Shown here: positions 11,755-23,700 of the stretch, one piece after another | Numbering within the stretch: position 1 is the stretch's first letter | Layout: each line of letters opens with the position of its first letter | Assembly: GCF_016097555.1 (NCBI RefSeq) | Contig: NW_024532411.1 | Coordinates: forward strand, 186,001-250,000 | Direction of reading: 5' to 3' | DNA length: 64,000 nucleotides | Source: Gigantopelta aegis | Taxonomy: Eukaryota > Mollusca > Gastropoda > Neomphalida > Peltospiridae | Made by a program: the position numbers and the translations under genes | Notes under the pieces: model-generated | Database searches by the model: none | What the model was told of the DNA's origin: nothing | What the model saw: only the letters and a program-made list of their open reading frames with translations

Positions 11755-12769
11755 TTAATGATTAGGGTTTAGTGTCTCCTTAATACAATACACATTATCT
11801 AGTGTGAACTGAAGGAGCTCATGTAACTCATACATGTTATAATATTGATCAGAGAATGATGTACAATTGGAACAACGCGCAGGTTTGGTCTATGGAGGGA
11901 GGGAGAGAGAGAGAGAGTTTCAACTTAAGCCACAGAGTACAAAATGGTACATGTACTGTTAAAGTTAATTTTTTTAAAGCACAAGAAACTTACAGAGTCA
12001 TATTGTCCAGGTGCAATAAGACCAGATGCATCATCACCAGATGAATCACTAAACTGCAGATGTGAGATAATATAGGAGAAAGTGTACAGTTATCACTTAC
12101 TGTATTTTGAAGAGAGTTGATTACAACTTTTACCTTCTCTTTACAAGAATTAAAATATAATAGCAATAAAATGTCACTGTTATTAATACTGTTCTCATAA
12201 TTGATAACATTTAACAATACTGGCCACATCTCCTGAAGATGATCTAGATCTTTACGAAGATGCTGCAAAGCAGAAGTAAGTTCCTGCAAAATAGACATGT
12301 TTATAGCATAACATAGATAATGAATAGTTTGCGTAATAGAAATACAAACTAAGGATTTCAAATTACACCAACAATCCATCACTGTTTGCAACATTATTAA
12401 CAAGAATAAGAAAAAAAATTCTACTTACATTAATTTTACAATTGTCATGAGGTTTCAACACACAATTAACAAGTGGAACCTTGGTGTAATATTGCCGCCA
12501 AATCTTAGGGTCAACTGCATCATGAAAAAAATCACAATATTACTAGCTGTGCAATAATATTTGCATACACTCACTATTCTATCTTTAACATTCAGACAAG
12601 AATCTCTAGCATGAACAACTTTGTCATAGAGCTGAAGGGCTTCATTGAATGTTAACAGTGATGGCTCTGGATCAACAATACTAACAGGGTCGAGTGGAAT
12701 GATAAAAATTGGACTGGCTATAGAGTAGTTGAAGCACAAGATGGCCACAACAAAGAAGGTATATTCCAT
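11755..12769 (-). CDS. Small secreted four-helix cytokine-like protein, unknown family
   Basis: Five exons with canonical splice sites: 12575-12769, 12429-12514, 12101-12283, 11994-12053 and 11755-11889; about 219 residues. The N-terminus MEYTFFVVAILCFNYSIASP is a clear signal peptide. The mature part has four amphipathic, helix-prone segments: FNEALQLYDKVVHARDSCLN; ELTSALQHLRKDLDHLQEMW; DILLLLYFNSCKEKVKVVIN; and YELHELLQFTLDNVYCIKET. Several cysteines and two N-glycosylation sequons (NNS, NCT) are present. Three of four introns are phase 0 and fall between predicted helices, as is typical of animal class I helical cytokine genes. The first junction is off by one base (exon 2 is 86 nt); a lost base beside its acceptor would make it phase 0 too. 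I recognise no homologue by sequence. It might instead be an unrelated helical secreted protein. It lies tail-to-tail with ENTR1, 220 bp apart. Confidence 0.6.
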
Positions 12770-14165
12770 TACTAGTTATAGATCGGTTCGTTTGGTTAAC
12801 TTGATAATTACTTCACTTTAAGTTTGTTGTGATTCTGAACCAAGAAGCAGTAATCTTTTATAGTATGCTGATGAATCTGTGCAAGATAATCCCATTTCCA
12901 CTTAGTTCTAATATATTATCCCTAAAAAGATATAATTCAATACACTGCAATATACACTTACACAATAGACAATGTCTTTGCAACTCTGGCCCAAATTAAC
13001 TGCTTATTTAACTGTCCCAGGATCTCCCATCTCCGAGGGAGGTCAGAACAGGAACAAAGTGAATATAGTTTTGGAAAGGAGCATAATATAAGCTATGCAA
13101 ATTATATTGACATACCTCACACTTTCCTGGTACACAAACTGCAAGTACTATAGTTATCATAGCAGTCCACATTTAATATACATATACAGGATGTCGTTTA
13201 TGTTACCGCAATATCTAATTTGTAGGGTACAATTGGTGAATACCCCTTTAGTAAAAAAGTCCCCCTATTATTTCCCTATAAATCCCATGGACTTTTTTTA
13301 AGTTGCTATTTGATGTGTTGTAAGCATGTATGTATTTAATAATTATATTTAATTTAAATGGCTATTTTTTAGAAAGAAAGATGATATAATAAATTAAGTA
13401 TTAATTAGTCAATTGATTCACCAATGCATGTATCCATGGTGATGATTAAACATGTACAGCCAAAATACAAAGTCTGCACACACACACACTAAAGTATAAT
13501 ATAATAAGTGTTTTTTTTAATATAGAGATGTATTAGCAGCAATATTGCTATAGTTAATTTGTACATACCAGTATGCTACAACAATATATACCAGATGAAC
13601 GCACAGTATGTGTTGCAAGCAAATCTTGTGTACACTGTCACCAATAGTCACCATTACTTTTCACAAACCTCTATAAGATACCATGACAACTTCTACCGGT
13701 AGTATCTGTGAAAAACAGAGAAATGTCACTTGTTTTTACCAGGCGCAAAGCGAACACTTTCGTTTATTTACTTACATGTAGACACGAGCTCTCTGTAAGA
13801 TACAATTGCTGTGGTACATTAAGAGATGTCGTACATTGGATAAAGATGGTAATGTTTTACAACCAGTAACAATCCTATTGAGAAATTGGTTTAATAGTTC
13901 ATAGTTAGGTGTGTGTGAGATAAGGCAAAATACACAGGAAAGAGTTTGTTTAGTGAACAAATACAGTTATAGTGTGGATGGTATTGCCATGTAAATGTTC
14001 AGTGAATTGATATATAAACTATAAACAACAAGAATATTGAGGTATCTAGTAATGTTTACTTATTGTAATTCAAATAGAACTTATCAGGCAACGTTAATTG
14101 TAGGTACCTTGATTAATTAGTTGCGTGGGTGTTTACACTCGAAGTGCAAAGAAAATTTCTTACAG
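12770..14165. other. Intergenic region with possible upstream exons
   Basis: Promoter side of both the secreted-protein gene (-) and the unknown gene at 14166 (+). A minus-strand open frame at 13772-13960 is preceded by intron-like sequence but matches nothing I know. A CCGGTAG motif lies near 13697. The acceptor-like sequence directly before 14166 suggests a 5' untranslated exon of the plus gene lies in here. Nothing else is supported. Confidence 0.4.
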
Positions 14166-16004
14166 ATGGAGAGACCTGCTAGCAGACAATTAGCCGGTGT
14201 GAAGCACCAGATATACCACCCTCAGCTTCCCACTTTGCGAAGGATGGATATGGATACCAATATACATCGATTGTCTACAGAACATTCTCGTCATACAACA
14301 CTTTGCTCCAGAGGTGACTAGTTCTCCACGTCAATTGTGATCTATTAATAATTTAACTAACTTTCTTATTATTATTTCATTGTCTTTCCTGTATCTAAAT
14401 TATTTACAGATCAATTTATCAAAGCACGTACTATGCTACATGTCCGAAAACCCATTGTTCATTGTCAGGTACGTGGTACAATTCAAGTAATATAATATAG
14501 CCTGTCGTCCGATATCCTTCAGAAGGAAGTCCTTAGATTATTAATGTTTAATATTTAGGGGGTGGGAAAGTTTATACAAAGCAAAGTGTATACTTTCTGT
14601 CAGACTGCTCATGACTAGCAATAGTCTCATACCCAAACCTACAATGTTGTAGATCTGGGTATGAGACTACATTAGCAACTGCTAATAAAATGAAACAATT
14701 GTTATTTTCGAATAATATTGATGTAATAACGTTGTAGTCAAAATTTGAAAAGAGAGAGATAACTACATGTTTACATTATTTAAAATAATATCTTAATAAC
14801 AAATGACACTCCTATATATATTATAAAAAGAACTATTAAATCATTAATCATTGTAATTTAAAGTTCCACTATTAACAATGTACACTATTATTATATACCA
14901 TAGCATCAGCTGGTTTGTATATATAGTAATCTTATATGGAATGTTTTAATAAATTCATTATAAACTCTGCTATGTCAATGAATATTATTAACAATTGTTT
15001 TGTATTATTTACAATTCATTGACTAATTTTATTCACAAATATAAACAAAATATTATCTCATGGACAACCATCCATCCATCCATCAATTTATCATTAATTC
15101 ATCTATTCATCCATCTATTCATCCATCCATTGACCCAACCATCCATCCATCCAGACTGTTACTGATAATGACACTAAAACAAGAGAGTTGTTCAGTATCA
15201 GCCATTATCTAAAAGGTAAGCCACACCCACCACATGGCGGTACTATATTAAACACATGTACTGATGTACTAATACTACAGCTGCCATATTGATGAATGGA
15301 ACAAAATAGTAAATCTACTAAAAGACTAAAAATCAACACACATCATCAAGTATAGACGGTAAGGGATAACTCCTAGTATAATTGAGTTAATTATCCTTAT
15401 ATTTTACGAGGAACTTTAGCATTAATTAATTCTTCTAATTTTATTAGATACTCAAAAGCCGACCCAATTCTCTGGACTGTTCATGAGAAGGAAACATCCA
15501 GAAATAACTGCTTCTTGGCAGGTAATGATAGACATAGATGACTAACTAATGAATAGATTAGAGGCAAATAAATGATAATTTGATGGACAGATCTAGATGG
15601 ATGACTTAAGACTGAGCATATTATAATGATATATATTAATATAGCATGCTTTGACAGTGAAGAATCCTAGACAAGATAGGAGACAAAATCGTCCACAGAC
15701 TGCAACTAAAACCTATACCAGCGACCATGTAGTAAGTATTCTTAGTTCATTGTATTAGTATATATTATTACCTTTCTCTCTCTCTCTCTCATTCCACATA
15801 CAGTAGCAGATATAGAGCCACTTCCAGGTAAGATAACAGTTAGTCCATATTTTTGGAAATGTGTATTATGACAGGAAGTAACACAATTTCACTTTTAGTT
15901 CTTAATTCTTATTTCTACACTTTCTCTACAGACCCTACTCTGCCTATCCTTGGTACTAATGTAGACTCTTCCTGTTGTAACTTACTCCCAAAGACTCATT
16001 TGTA
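14166..16004 (+). CDS. Unknown small basic protein
   Basis: Several short exons with good GT-AG sites give a continuous frame: about 14166-14313 (MERPASRQLAGVKHQIYHPQ, then LPTLRRMDMDTN), about 14411-14468 (FIKARTMLHVRKPIVHCQ), about 15154-15213 (TVTDNDTKTRELFSISHYLK), about 15449-15520 (FSGLFMRRKHPEITASWQ) and about 15646-15728 (HALTVKNPRQDRRQNRPQ). Two further exon-like pieces (about 15804-15826 and 15932-16004, ending in a stop) continue in a coding-like way, but the junction before them gives an in-frame stop as written, so the C-terminus may lie at about 15805 or a base may be wrong. The product is about 130-180 residues, basic, with no signal peptide, TM segment or recognised domain. 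The Arg/His/Pro-rich, loop-like make-up resembles small ciliary microtubule-associated proteins, but that is only an impression. Confidence 0.55.
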
Positions 16005-16556
16005 ACTCATATATCATATCTATTGTCTGTCTAATGTCTGTCAATTGTTGTATTTAGCTACAGTTATGTCTCTAGAGCTGAACATTTGTTTCTACTTTTT
16101 AAATGACATGTACACTTTTCTGTCCAAACTGTTTGACAGCTGCCACAATGATTCCTCATTAAGGCTCATTTGTTTCTAAAAAAACTAAAATGTTATCTAA
16201 CAGCAATCTACATGTCATGTAATGATGATGTCATTATTATCAAATAATATATGTTGAAGCAAAATATCCTTTTATAACTACTTATAATTAAGCAATCATT
16301 TCCTAAAAATATACAACCTGATAATATTGCTGATCTGATGTATCATTCTTTCTTCCAAATTGTCCCAGTTAATGTCAGAAGTTATAGAGTCTTTTCCCAA
16401 CAATATGTGTGAGAATTAAATTTTAGTAAAACAGCAAAAAATTTCAAATTATGAATTCACTAACAAAAAATCTATCTTGATTAAAACTATTAAAATTAAT
16501 AACATAATATTAATAGCAGAAGACAGCAGGGCCATCCTCTCAGAACATCATATTTG
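16005..16556. other. Tail-to-tail intergenic region
   Basis: Probable 3' UTRs of the unknown gene (+) and the PDI gene (-). AT-rich, with no coding signal. Confidence 0.6.
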
Positions 16557-17655
16557 CTACAGTTCAAATTTCTTGAGGACATTTTTTTCTTTTAGTAAAT
16601 TCATCAACTTTCTTTGGATTGATCCCACCCTCTGGAAAGATGATAAGACAAAATGGACACATGAAAAGAGATAATAGATGAATGGCATGACAAAAATGGA
16701 CAGAGTAAGTTAAAGGATTTGTAACTAACTCATCATGCGCCCAAGACGATCACTCTCCGATTGAATATAATCATCTCCTTTCTCTTTGACTTTATTCATC
16801 ACTTTGACATAGTACTCAGCACTAAGAGAAAGAGAGAGTGTGTTATGTAGAGGAGAGCTAAGTGACAGCTGCTATCAAATAAAACTACCATTTTGGTAGT
16901 CAATATGATACTAGCTCTAAATCCAATGCTATAATATATTGTAAAGAATATATATACAAATTTTAATGTAATTTTTTTTAGACGAGATACTGCTCTAGTT
17001 AGAAATGTTCTATTAATGTACAAACAAGTTATGGAAGACAAAACAACTTTAATTCCGTTTATTTGTACAACTAATGATGAAATCTATATTTCTTCAATGA
17101 TGTCATATTAGAGACTATGTCATTGCATATTATGGTGGTAAGTTTGTTATGAGTTGTAATATGTATTAAGTCATAGAGGGGAATAACTACTCTCATAGGA
17201 ATATTAGTCAGTAGTTCATCGAGACTTAGTTAAAGCCCTCCCTCTCTCCTTCTTACTTAGGATTATCGAGTGTTTTAGCCTTAGCATCAGTTTCAGAGAG
17301 AATAGCATCACGAGAGTCACTTTCTTGCATGAACTTTTTCACCAAATCATCCAATTCTTTAATAACACCAGCCTATAGTATATTTTTAGTATATTATTAG
17401 TATACTGTTAGTGTATTGTTAGTATATTAGGTTATTATAATATTGCTTACATCAGCATTAAGACTACCACCTTTGACACGATGTGTTCCACATTTTTCGT
17501 TCAAATAATCAATAAAATCTTGAGTACCTCTAGGAGCAGAGTACTACAAAAATTGAAACACATTTTAAAAAATAACTTGTATTTCTTACATCTTCTGGTT
17601 CTTTCTTGTCTTTAGAAAAGAACTTGATGGTTGGGTAACCACTTACACCATACCT

Positions 17656-17688
<33 letters not shown>

Positions 17689-18927
17689 TGACAATGAAAA
17701 GTTACTAACTTACTTAGAAGCAATGTCTCTGCTACTGTCAGCATCAATTTTAGCTACCACACACTAAAGGGATGAGAACAATGATAATTAATTAATTAGA
17801 GTTAACAATAGTCTATTGTATTAATAATCCTAAACTCAACATTAATGACTCACATTTTCATCATTCTTAAAAGTCGTAGCTACCTCCTCATAAGTAGGAA
17901 TCAAGGCCTTGCAATGACCACACCCTAAATTATCAGACAAGAGGATCACATGACAGTCACATGACATGATTAGCATATCCTTATCCATCACTTACAAGGA
18001 GCATAAAACTCAACTAAGACATCTTTGTTTGTATCCATGACGATACTGTCAAAGTTACTAGGATTTAAGTCGACAACATTACTGGCATCCTTTTTGACAC
18101 GACCTCGAGAACCTAATGACGTAAAAGATCATACTAGAAAGTTTAAAGTTCACTAGTTACCAGTTTTTTCATTGATAAAAGCTATAATCTCTTCTGCTGA
18201 ACGTCCGCCACTATAACTGTTAAGAGATGACACCAAAATTAAAAGTTTTATGACTCACTCTTCTGGTGTGGTTGATCCTTTAGGAAAAAACTTAAGCGTG
18301 GGAAAACCTTGCACACCAAATCGTCCTCCGAGAGTTCTGTCGGCATCAGCATCAACTTTAGCAATTATTACATCATCAGAATTATCAAATGTCTTTCCAA
18401 CTTCCTCATAAGCAGGGGCGAGACGCTTGCAGTGACCACACCCTATAAAGACATAGTTTTAACGTAATTACGGGTGTGGTTATCCACCTGGTTTGTATAT
18501 TATAATATTATAATTAGTATCCTTCCATAACCCCACCCCCTAAAACCTAAACTAGTGTTGATACCCTACTATAGGCATAGCTTCATATTGTTAAGTCTCA
18601 TACCCAGACTCCTTGGGACATTGGTATGAGGTGGAATGAGATTCTAAAGTGTATATATATATGCTAATTACTATCAGATGTGTTAATTACTGTTAACTAA
18701 CTTACATGGAGCGTAAAATTCTACAAATGCAGCTTTTGATCCGTCAACATACTGTAACAAAAAAAACAATTAATAGTTAATTAATTACATTAATAATGTA
18801 GTAAAATTACGTCAATAAATGATAAAAGACTCACTTGATCAAAGTTATCATTATTTAAATCAATCACTACAGACTGAGAGAGAGTTATTAATACAATAAA
18901 TACAAAAGAACATTTGAAGATATCCAT
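16557..18927 (-). CDS. Protein disulfide isomerase with ERp29-like C-terminal domain
   Basis: ER thiol-disulfide oxidoreductase. Order: signal peptide ([20 protein letters not shown]), thioredoxin domain 1, thioredoxin domain 2, all-helical tail. The first active site is formed across a splice ([19 protein letters not shown], exons ending at about 18711 and starting at about 18442). The second is [19 protein letters not shown] (about 17999-18030). Each domain keeps its cis-Pro loop ([16 protein letters not shown]). The tail (about 16557-17375) reads [20 protein letters not shown] and [16 protein letters not shown], the pattern of the ERp29/PDI-D domain. This a-a'-D architecture is known from plants, protists and many invertebrates. 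The last exon is 16557-16631, with clean phase to the preceding exon (SDRLGRMM). I see no classic KDEL; the protein ends in FEL. D-domain PDIs in other groups also sometimes lack KDEL. About 12 exons, no clear frame breaks. Confidence 0.9.
17655..17682. repeat. (GA)n microsatellite in PDI intron
   Basis: Short pure GA tract next to a PDI exon. Such GA/CT tracts recur in introns across the window (23393-23414, 27220-27241, 28286-28318). Confidence 0.85.
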
Positions 18928-18998
18928 TCTGAAAAGGTCACGAAGCATGTGCTTTAGGGGCGTGTCACTTAATAGGCGTGGTCTCAATGTTTTGAAAA
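18928..18998. promoter_or_regulatory. Bidirectional promoter between PDI and AT-hook-like gene
   Basis: 71 bp separate the divergent start codons at 18927 (-) and 18999 (+). This is the second such compact head-to-head pair in the window. The stretch contains GGGGCGTGTC and AGGCGTGGTC, two GC/CACCC-box-like motifs about 17 bp apart, unusual in this AT-rich sequence. Confidence 0.55.
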
Positions 18999-19483
18999 AT
19001 GAGCAGTCCATCTTCAGATAAAGTAGATCCATACATTTAGTCATCTAATAATCTTTCATCCATTTATCTATCTATTCATCCATTAGAGTTCAGCAAGTGA
19101 GGAGACATCATCAAAAGATAGTCGCTCCTCAAATCATACAGTCCAAGACAACAACCTAACAACATCAAGTTGTAATTTGAGAGGAAGGAACAATGGTGTC
19201 GCTATAACAGTAACCCTTCCCCCTCCTCGGTTACATCATCCACGTGGTCGAGGAAGACCCAGCAAGTGAGTATGTGTGAGAGAGAGGGAGAGACGTTTTA
19301 TATTTTTATTAAAGGGCTGAGTTACAAGAGAGAGAGAAAGACCGACAAGACCAGGTGACAAAAATGTTTGAAGAGAGAGGAGAATTCTATTCTCTAGTAT
19401 TAGTTGGTCTAAATAGAAAATTGGCAATACAAAATGGACTTTGGAAAATGATAAACGCAAACAAAGAAACATCAAACCAATAA
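18999..19483 (+). CDS. Small protein with AT-hook-like motif, unknown
   Basis: Three exons in consistent phase: 18999-19022 (MSSPSSDK), about 19087-19265 and about 19315-19483. The product is about 124 residues. The N-terminal half is Ser/Asn/Thr-rich and probably disordered. The middle carries PRGRGRPSKK, a core AT-hook pattern (RGRP) for minor-groove DNA binding. The C-terminal half is charged and helical (LQEREKDRQDQVTKMFEERG, then LVLVGLNRKLAIQNGLWKMI). It is probably a nuclear protein. The start codon was chosen because it gives a complete, in-phase gene with an upstream boundary just 71 bp from PDI. I do not recognise a family. Confidence 0.6.
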
Positions 19484-19876
19484 CAACTGTATCATAGATC
19501 CCTAATTGTAATTAAATAAGCCCCTATAATTATTATAATCATTAACAAACTCATTAGAGATATCAATTTCTCTATAACACTTCAATTTGTACACATTATT
19601 ATAGAATATATTAATTTGATAAATACATGTACAGATATTACCACATCATTGTAACAATAGTTGTAATAACGTATAATATATTCTAATCAAAAAAGAGAAA
19701 AAAAAATTGTTACCAAGACAATCACTTGAAGTAACAACAAAAAGGTGGAAAAATGAAACGTTTTTTTTAATAAAATGGCTAGTATGTGAGTCCTGCAGAC
19801 AAAGGCAGGATTTTAAACTAACAATAACAATAATAATAATAATAACAATATCAACAGCCAATTGTTATACCAGTTG
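19484..19876. other. Tail-to-tail intergenic region
   Basis: 393 bp between the stop codons of the AT-hook-like gene (+) and VAP (-), presumably shared 3' UTR sequence. AT-rich; an (ATA)n tract lies near 19820-19850. Confidence 0.6.
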
Positions 19877-20607
19877 TTAAGATGTATATGTTCCTACGAA
19901 ATAGCCCATGACAAGGGCAACTAAAATTAATAGCATAGCTATTAAATTTAGAGATGATTCATTCTTATTTTGAGGTGATTTCAAAGGTGCCTTCACTGAT
20001 GTGGACTGCGCTAAATATTGTTGCCTCAAACGATCTGTTTCAGTCTAGCAAGGAAACAAAAGAAATCAACAGCTAGACTGGTTGTCAATGGCAACAGCAC
20101 CCCACCCTCAAGTTATAAATTATTATTACACTTAATTTGAAAACATGCAGAGAGTTGGTTTACTTTTAATATTTTGTTTTCTTCTGCTAATTTCTTGGCT
20201 TTGTCTCTAAGCACTCTCATTTCCTACAGTAATAGTATGAGTAATATTACAGGTACAGTATGTTTTATAACTTACAGATTGTAGTTGATCAGATTCTGTA
20301 TTAATCTATGTAATCAGGAAAGAGGAAGATAGATAGAGAGTAAGGGGAATGGATAGGAGGGAGGGAAACATAAGAGAAAGGATATTAGGGAGAGAGGGGA
20401 ACATAGAAAGGGATGATGATGGGAGAGAGGAAGAAAGTAGTAGATAAAAATGACCACATTAAACATTTCATATATTATATGCACCTGTCCAGTGGTTGTG
20501 TGTGCAGGTGTAGACCCAGCTGTTGGTTGAGAGGTAGGTAGAGGCTCCTACAATAGCAATGGATTTTAACCTCAAATACACACTCTCTTTCTCTCTCTCT
20601 CTTCCTC

Positions 20608-20701
<94 letters not shown>

Positions 20702-23700
20702 ATTTGGCATATAGTCTATCAAACTAGCTCATTACATATAATAGCTACCTCTGGTGATGGTCTAACTGATGTTTCTTCTGCATTTGGTAAAGTTCTAGCT
20801 GGTGTAAACATATTCGGTTTCTCATCACTAGTATTTGGAGACTCTGACTTAACAGCTGTTGTCTAGGGGAAGAGAGTGTGTATATATTTTATATAAATTA
20901 CAACACAGGCATTTACTGGTTCTGATGTTGAAGCTTCAGCATCAAGAAACAAACATTTCAATTTAGAATCCATGAGTTTCTTTTTATCAGCATTTTTCAT
21001 CTATCAAAACAATAAAAACATTTAAATAAGGTCACAGCTAATAGATGGAGTCTCTTACAGCAACATCTAAATCGTCAGCATTAAAACCATCATCAACACA
21101 CATTGACTGGACCATAAACTTGTGTTTGGTACGTTCTGCTACAGCCACTTCATCCATTGGCTGTAACATAACTGTGTATAAGAAGTAAGGCAACTTAAGT
21201 AACTTGTTTATAGTAATTAAGTATTCCTTAGTGATTCATTAATGACAAAGTGTATAAATATTCATTGTGCATGTATTATAAGTACATGTACTTAGGAGAG
21301 AGCAATTGACATTCCTTCCAACTAAAATAAAGGTACAAAGTCTGATCTACAATGGACAAGGATAATTCCTAGCTCAATTCTCTCTACATAATGTCTGAGG
21401 TGACTTTAGAAACTGTCCTTAGCATAGAGGTGTCCTCAATATAGAGGTTGTATAATACACTAAAGTATTAGTGTGGGATTAGAACAAGTGTCCTCAATAT
21501 AGAGGTTGTATAATACACCAAAGTATTAGTATAGGACTAGAACAAGTGTCCTCAATATAGAGGTTGTATAATAAACTAAAGTATTAGTATGGGACTAGAA
21601 CAAGTGTCTTCAATATAGAGGTTGTATAATACACTAAAGTATTAGTGTGGGATTAGAACAAGTGTCCTCAATATAGAGGTTGTATAATACACCAAAGTAT
21701 TAGTATAGGACTAGAACAAGTGTCCTCAATATAGAGGTTGTATAATAAACTAAAGTATTAGTATGGGACTAGAACAAGTGTCCTCAATATAGAGGTTGTA
21801 TAATACACTAAAGTATTAGTATGGGACTAGAACAAGTGTCCTCAATATAGAGGTTGTATAATACACTAAAGTATTAGTATGGGACTAGAACAAGTGTCCT
21901 CAATATAGAGGTTGTATAATAAACTAAAGTATTAGTATGGGATTGGAACAAGTGTCCTCAATATAGAGGTTGTATAATACACTAAAGTATTAGTATGGGA
22001 CTAGAACAAGTGTCCTCAATATAGAGGTTGTATAATACACTAAAGTATTAGTATGGGACTAGAACAAGTGTCCTCAATATAGAGGTTGTATAATACACTA
22101 AAGTATTAGTATAGGACTAGCAACAAGTGTTCCAAGGTGCCACTATAGTCACTGAAGTACTAATGTAATTTTATTTTCTCAATGATTACAATACATCAAA
22201 GACCTCTCCATATAATACTATGCAACCACTCTCTACAATAACTTAGTTATAACCACACATATCAAATTACTACTATTAATACTGTTCTCCTAACACATCA
22301 GTGACGAATAATTAGATACTGTACTATAATATTATAAACACAAGTCACACATACAAGATGATGTGGCTATATAGAAGAACAGGAATTTAATCTAAGGTAA
22401 TTATTACAATGTAATGTATTTAAGTTACTAGGTGCCTATAGCATCACTTAGGTATTAGCAGATATAGTATAGGCCATACTACCTATAGTAATGACACACC
22501 CCCTACATATGTAACTCAATACATTTCATTCATACCATTCTCAAAATTAGAAAAAGGGAATGTAATAGGAACACAATTTGATAGACTCTCATTTTATCAA
22601 AACGAGTGGTTTTTTTAGTTAGAATGCTTTCTCCATTATTGAATTTGTGATTTTAGAAGCATAACATTTGAGATTTCAAACACTTGTACTAAACTGCCTT
22701 GTAATTGATATTAATTGCAGGGGCATCCTTGTTACCTGATACTTCTTGTTCTCCATGAGGTGCAATGACTCCACTATTAGGTCTGACACAATATTGTTTA
22801 GGAGCTGTTGTCTTCACTTTAAACCCCACCCTTTCATTCGACGGGTTACGAAGTGTAAGTTTAGTTGTTACGACCTCTGTGAATGGACCTAAAAATCACA
22901 AAATAGAAGGTAACCCTTTAATTTGTCAGAAAATTAAAGTTATTATATAATTTCTGTACATAGGAATGTCAGCGTCATTACTTTTAATAATAATTAAACA
23001 GAGGGACTCCCTCATAGCAACAATGCTGTGTACATAGGAATGTCAGCGTCATTACTTTTAATAATAATTAACTAGAGGGACTTCCTCATAGCAACAACGG
23101 TGCGTAATTAACACATTAAGTTGTTAATAATAGCATAATGGTAGAAAGCAAACTTGTCTTATTGTTAGATCCTAATCAACACATTAACACATTTAATATT
23201 TAATTTTATTTAATTTATATGAACAAAGTGTATAGGAATAATAATTAACAGACAATATGCAATAGATTCATCATCATTTCTATGTTAAATAAAATTGTAA
23301 TTTTGTATTAAAATTATGAATTATTATCTAATGTCGTAAAAACAACATTGAAATTATTAATGGAATAATATATACTATGAACAAGGTTTTCTCTCTCTCT
23401 CTTTCTCTCTCTCTGGTATGGTAACCGTGACATCATAATGACAATGTACACTAACTTGTTGTTCATTAAAATACAATTCCAATGCTTATCCTGAAATAAA
23501 ACCTATCTATTCTACTATCCTAGCAACATAATGATAGCTAAGACTATGTACATTCATCTTGCTTGTTTATTTTAATAGGGACAATTATTAATCAGCCAAT
23601 GACAGTCAATCATCTAACTCTTGACACGTTAGAAGAGAGACAAACACTACAGCTGTAATACTAATAGTTAGGTCATATCCTCAGTATGGAGATGTACTCT

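Noticed and set aside
20475-20702. Arg-Glu-rich open frame on the minus strand
   Set aside because: Encoded by the CT/CA microsatellite in a VAP intron.
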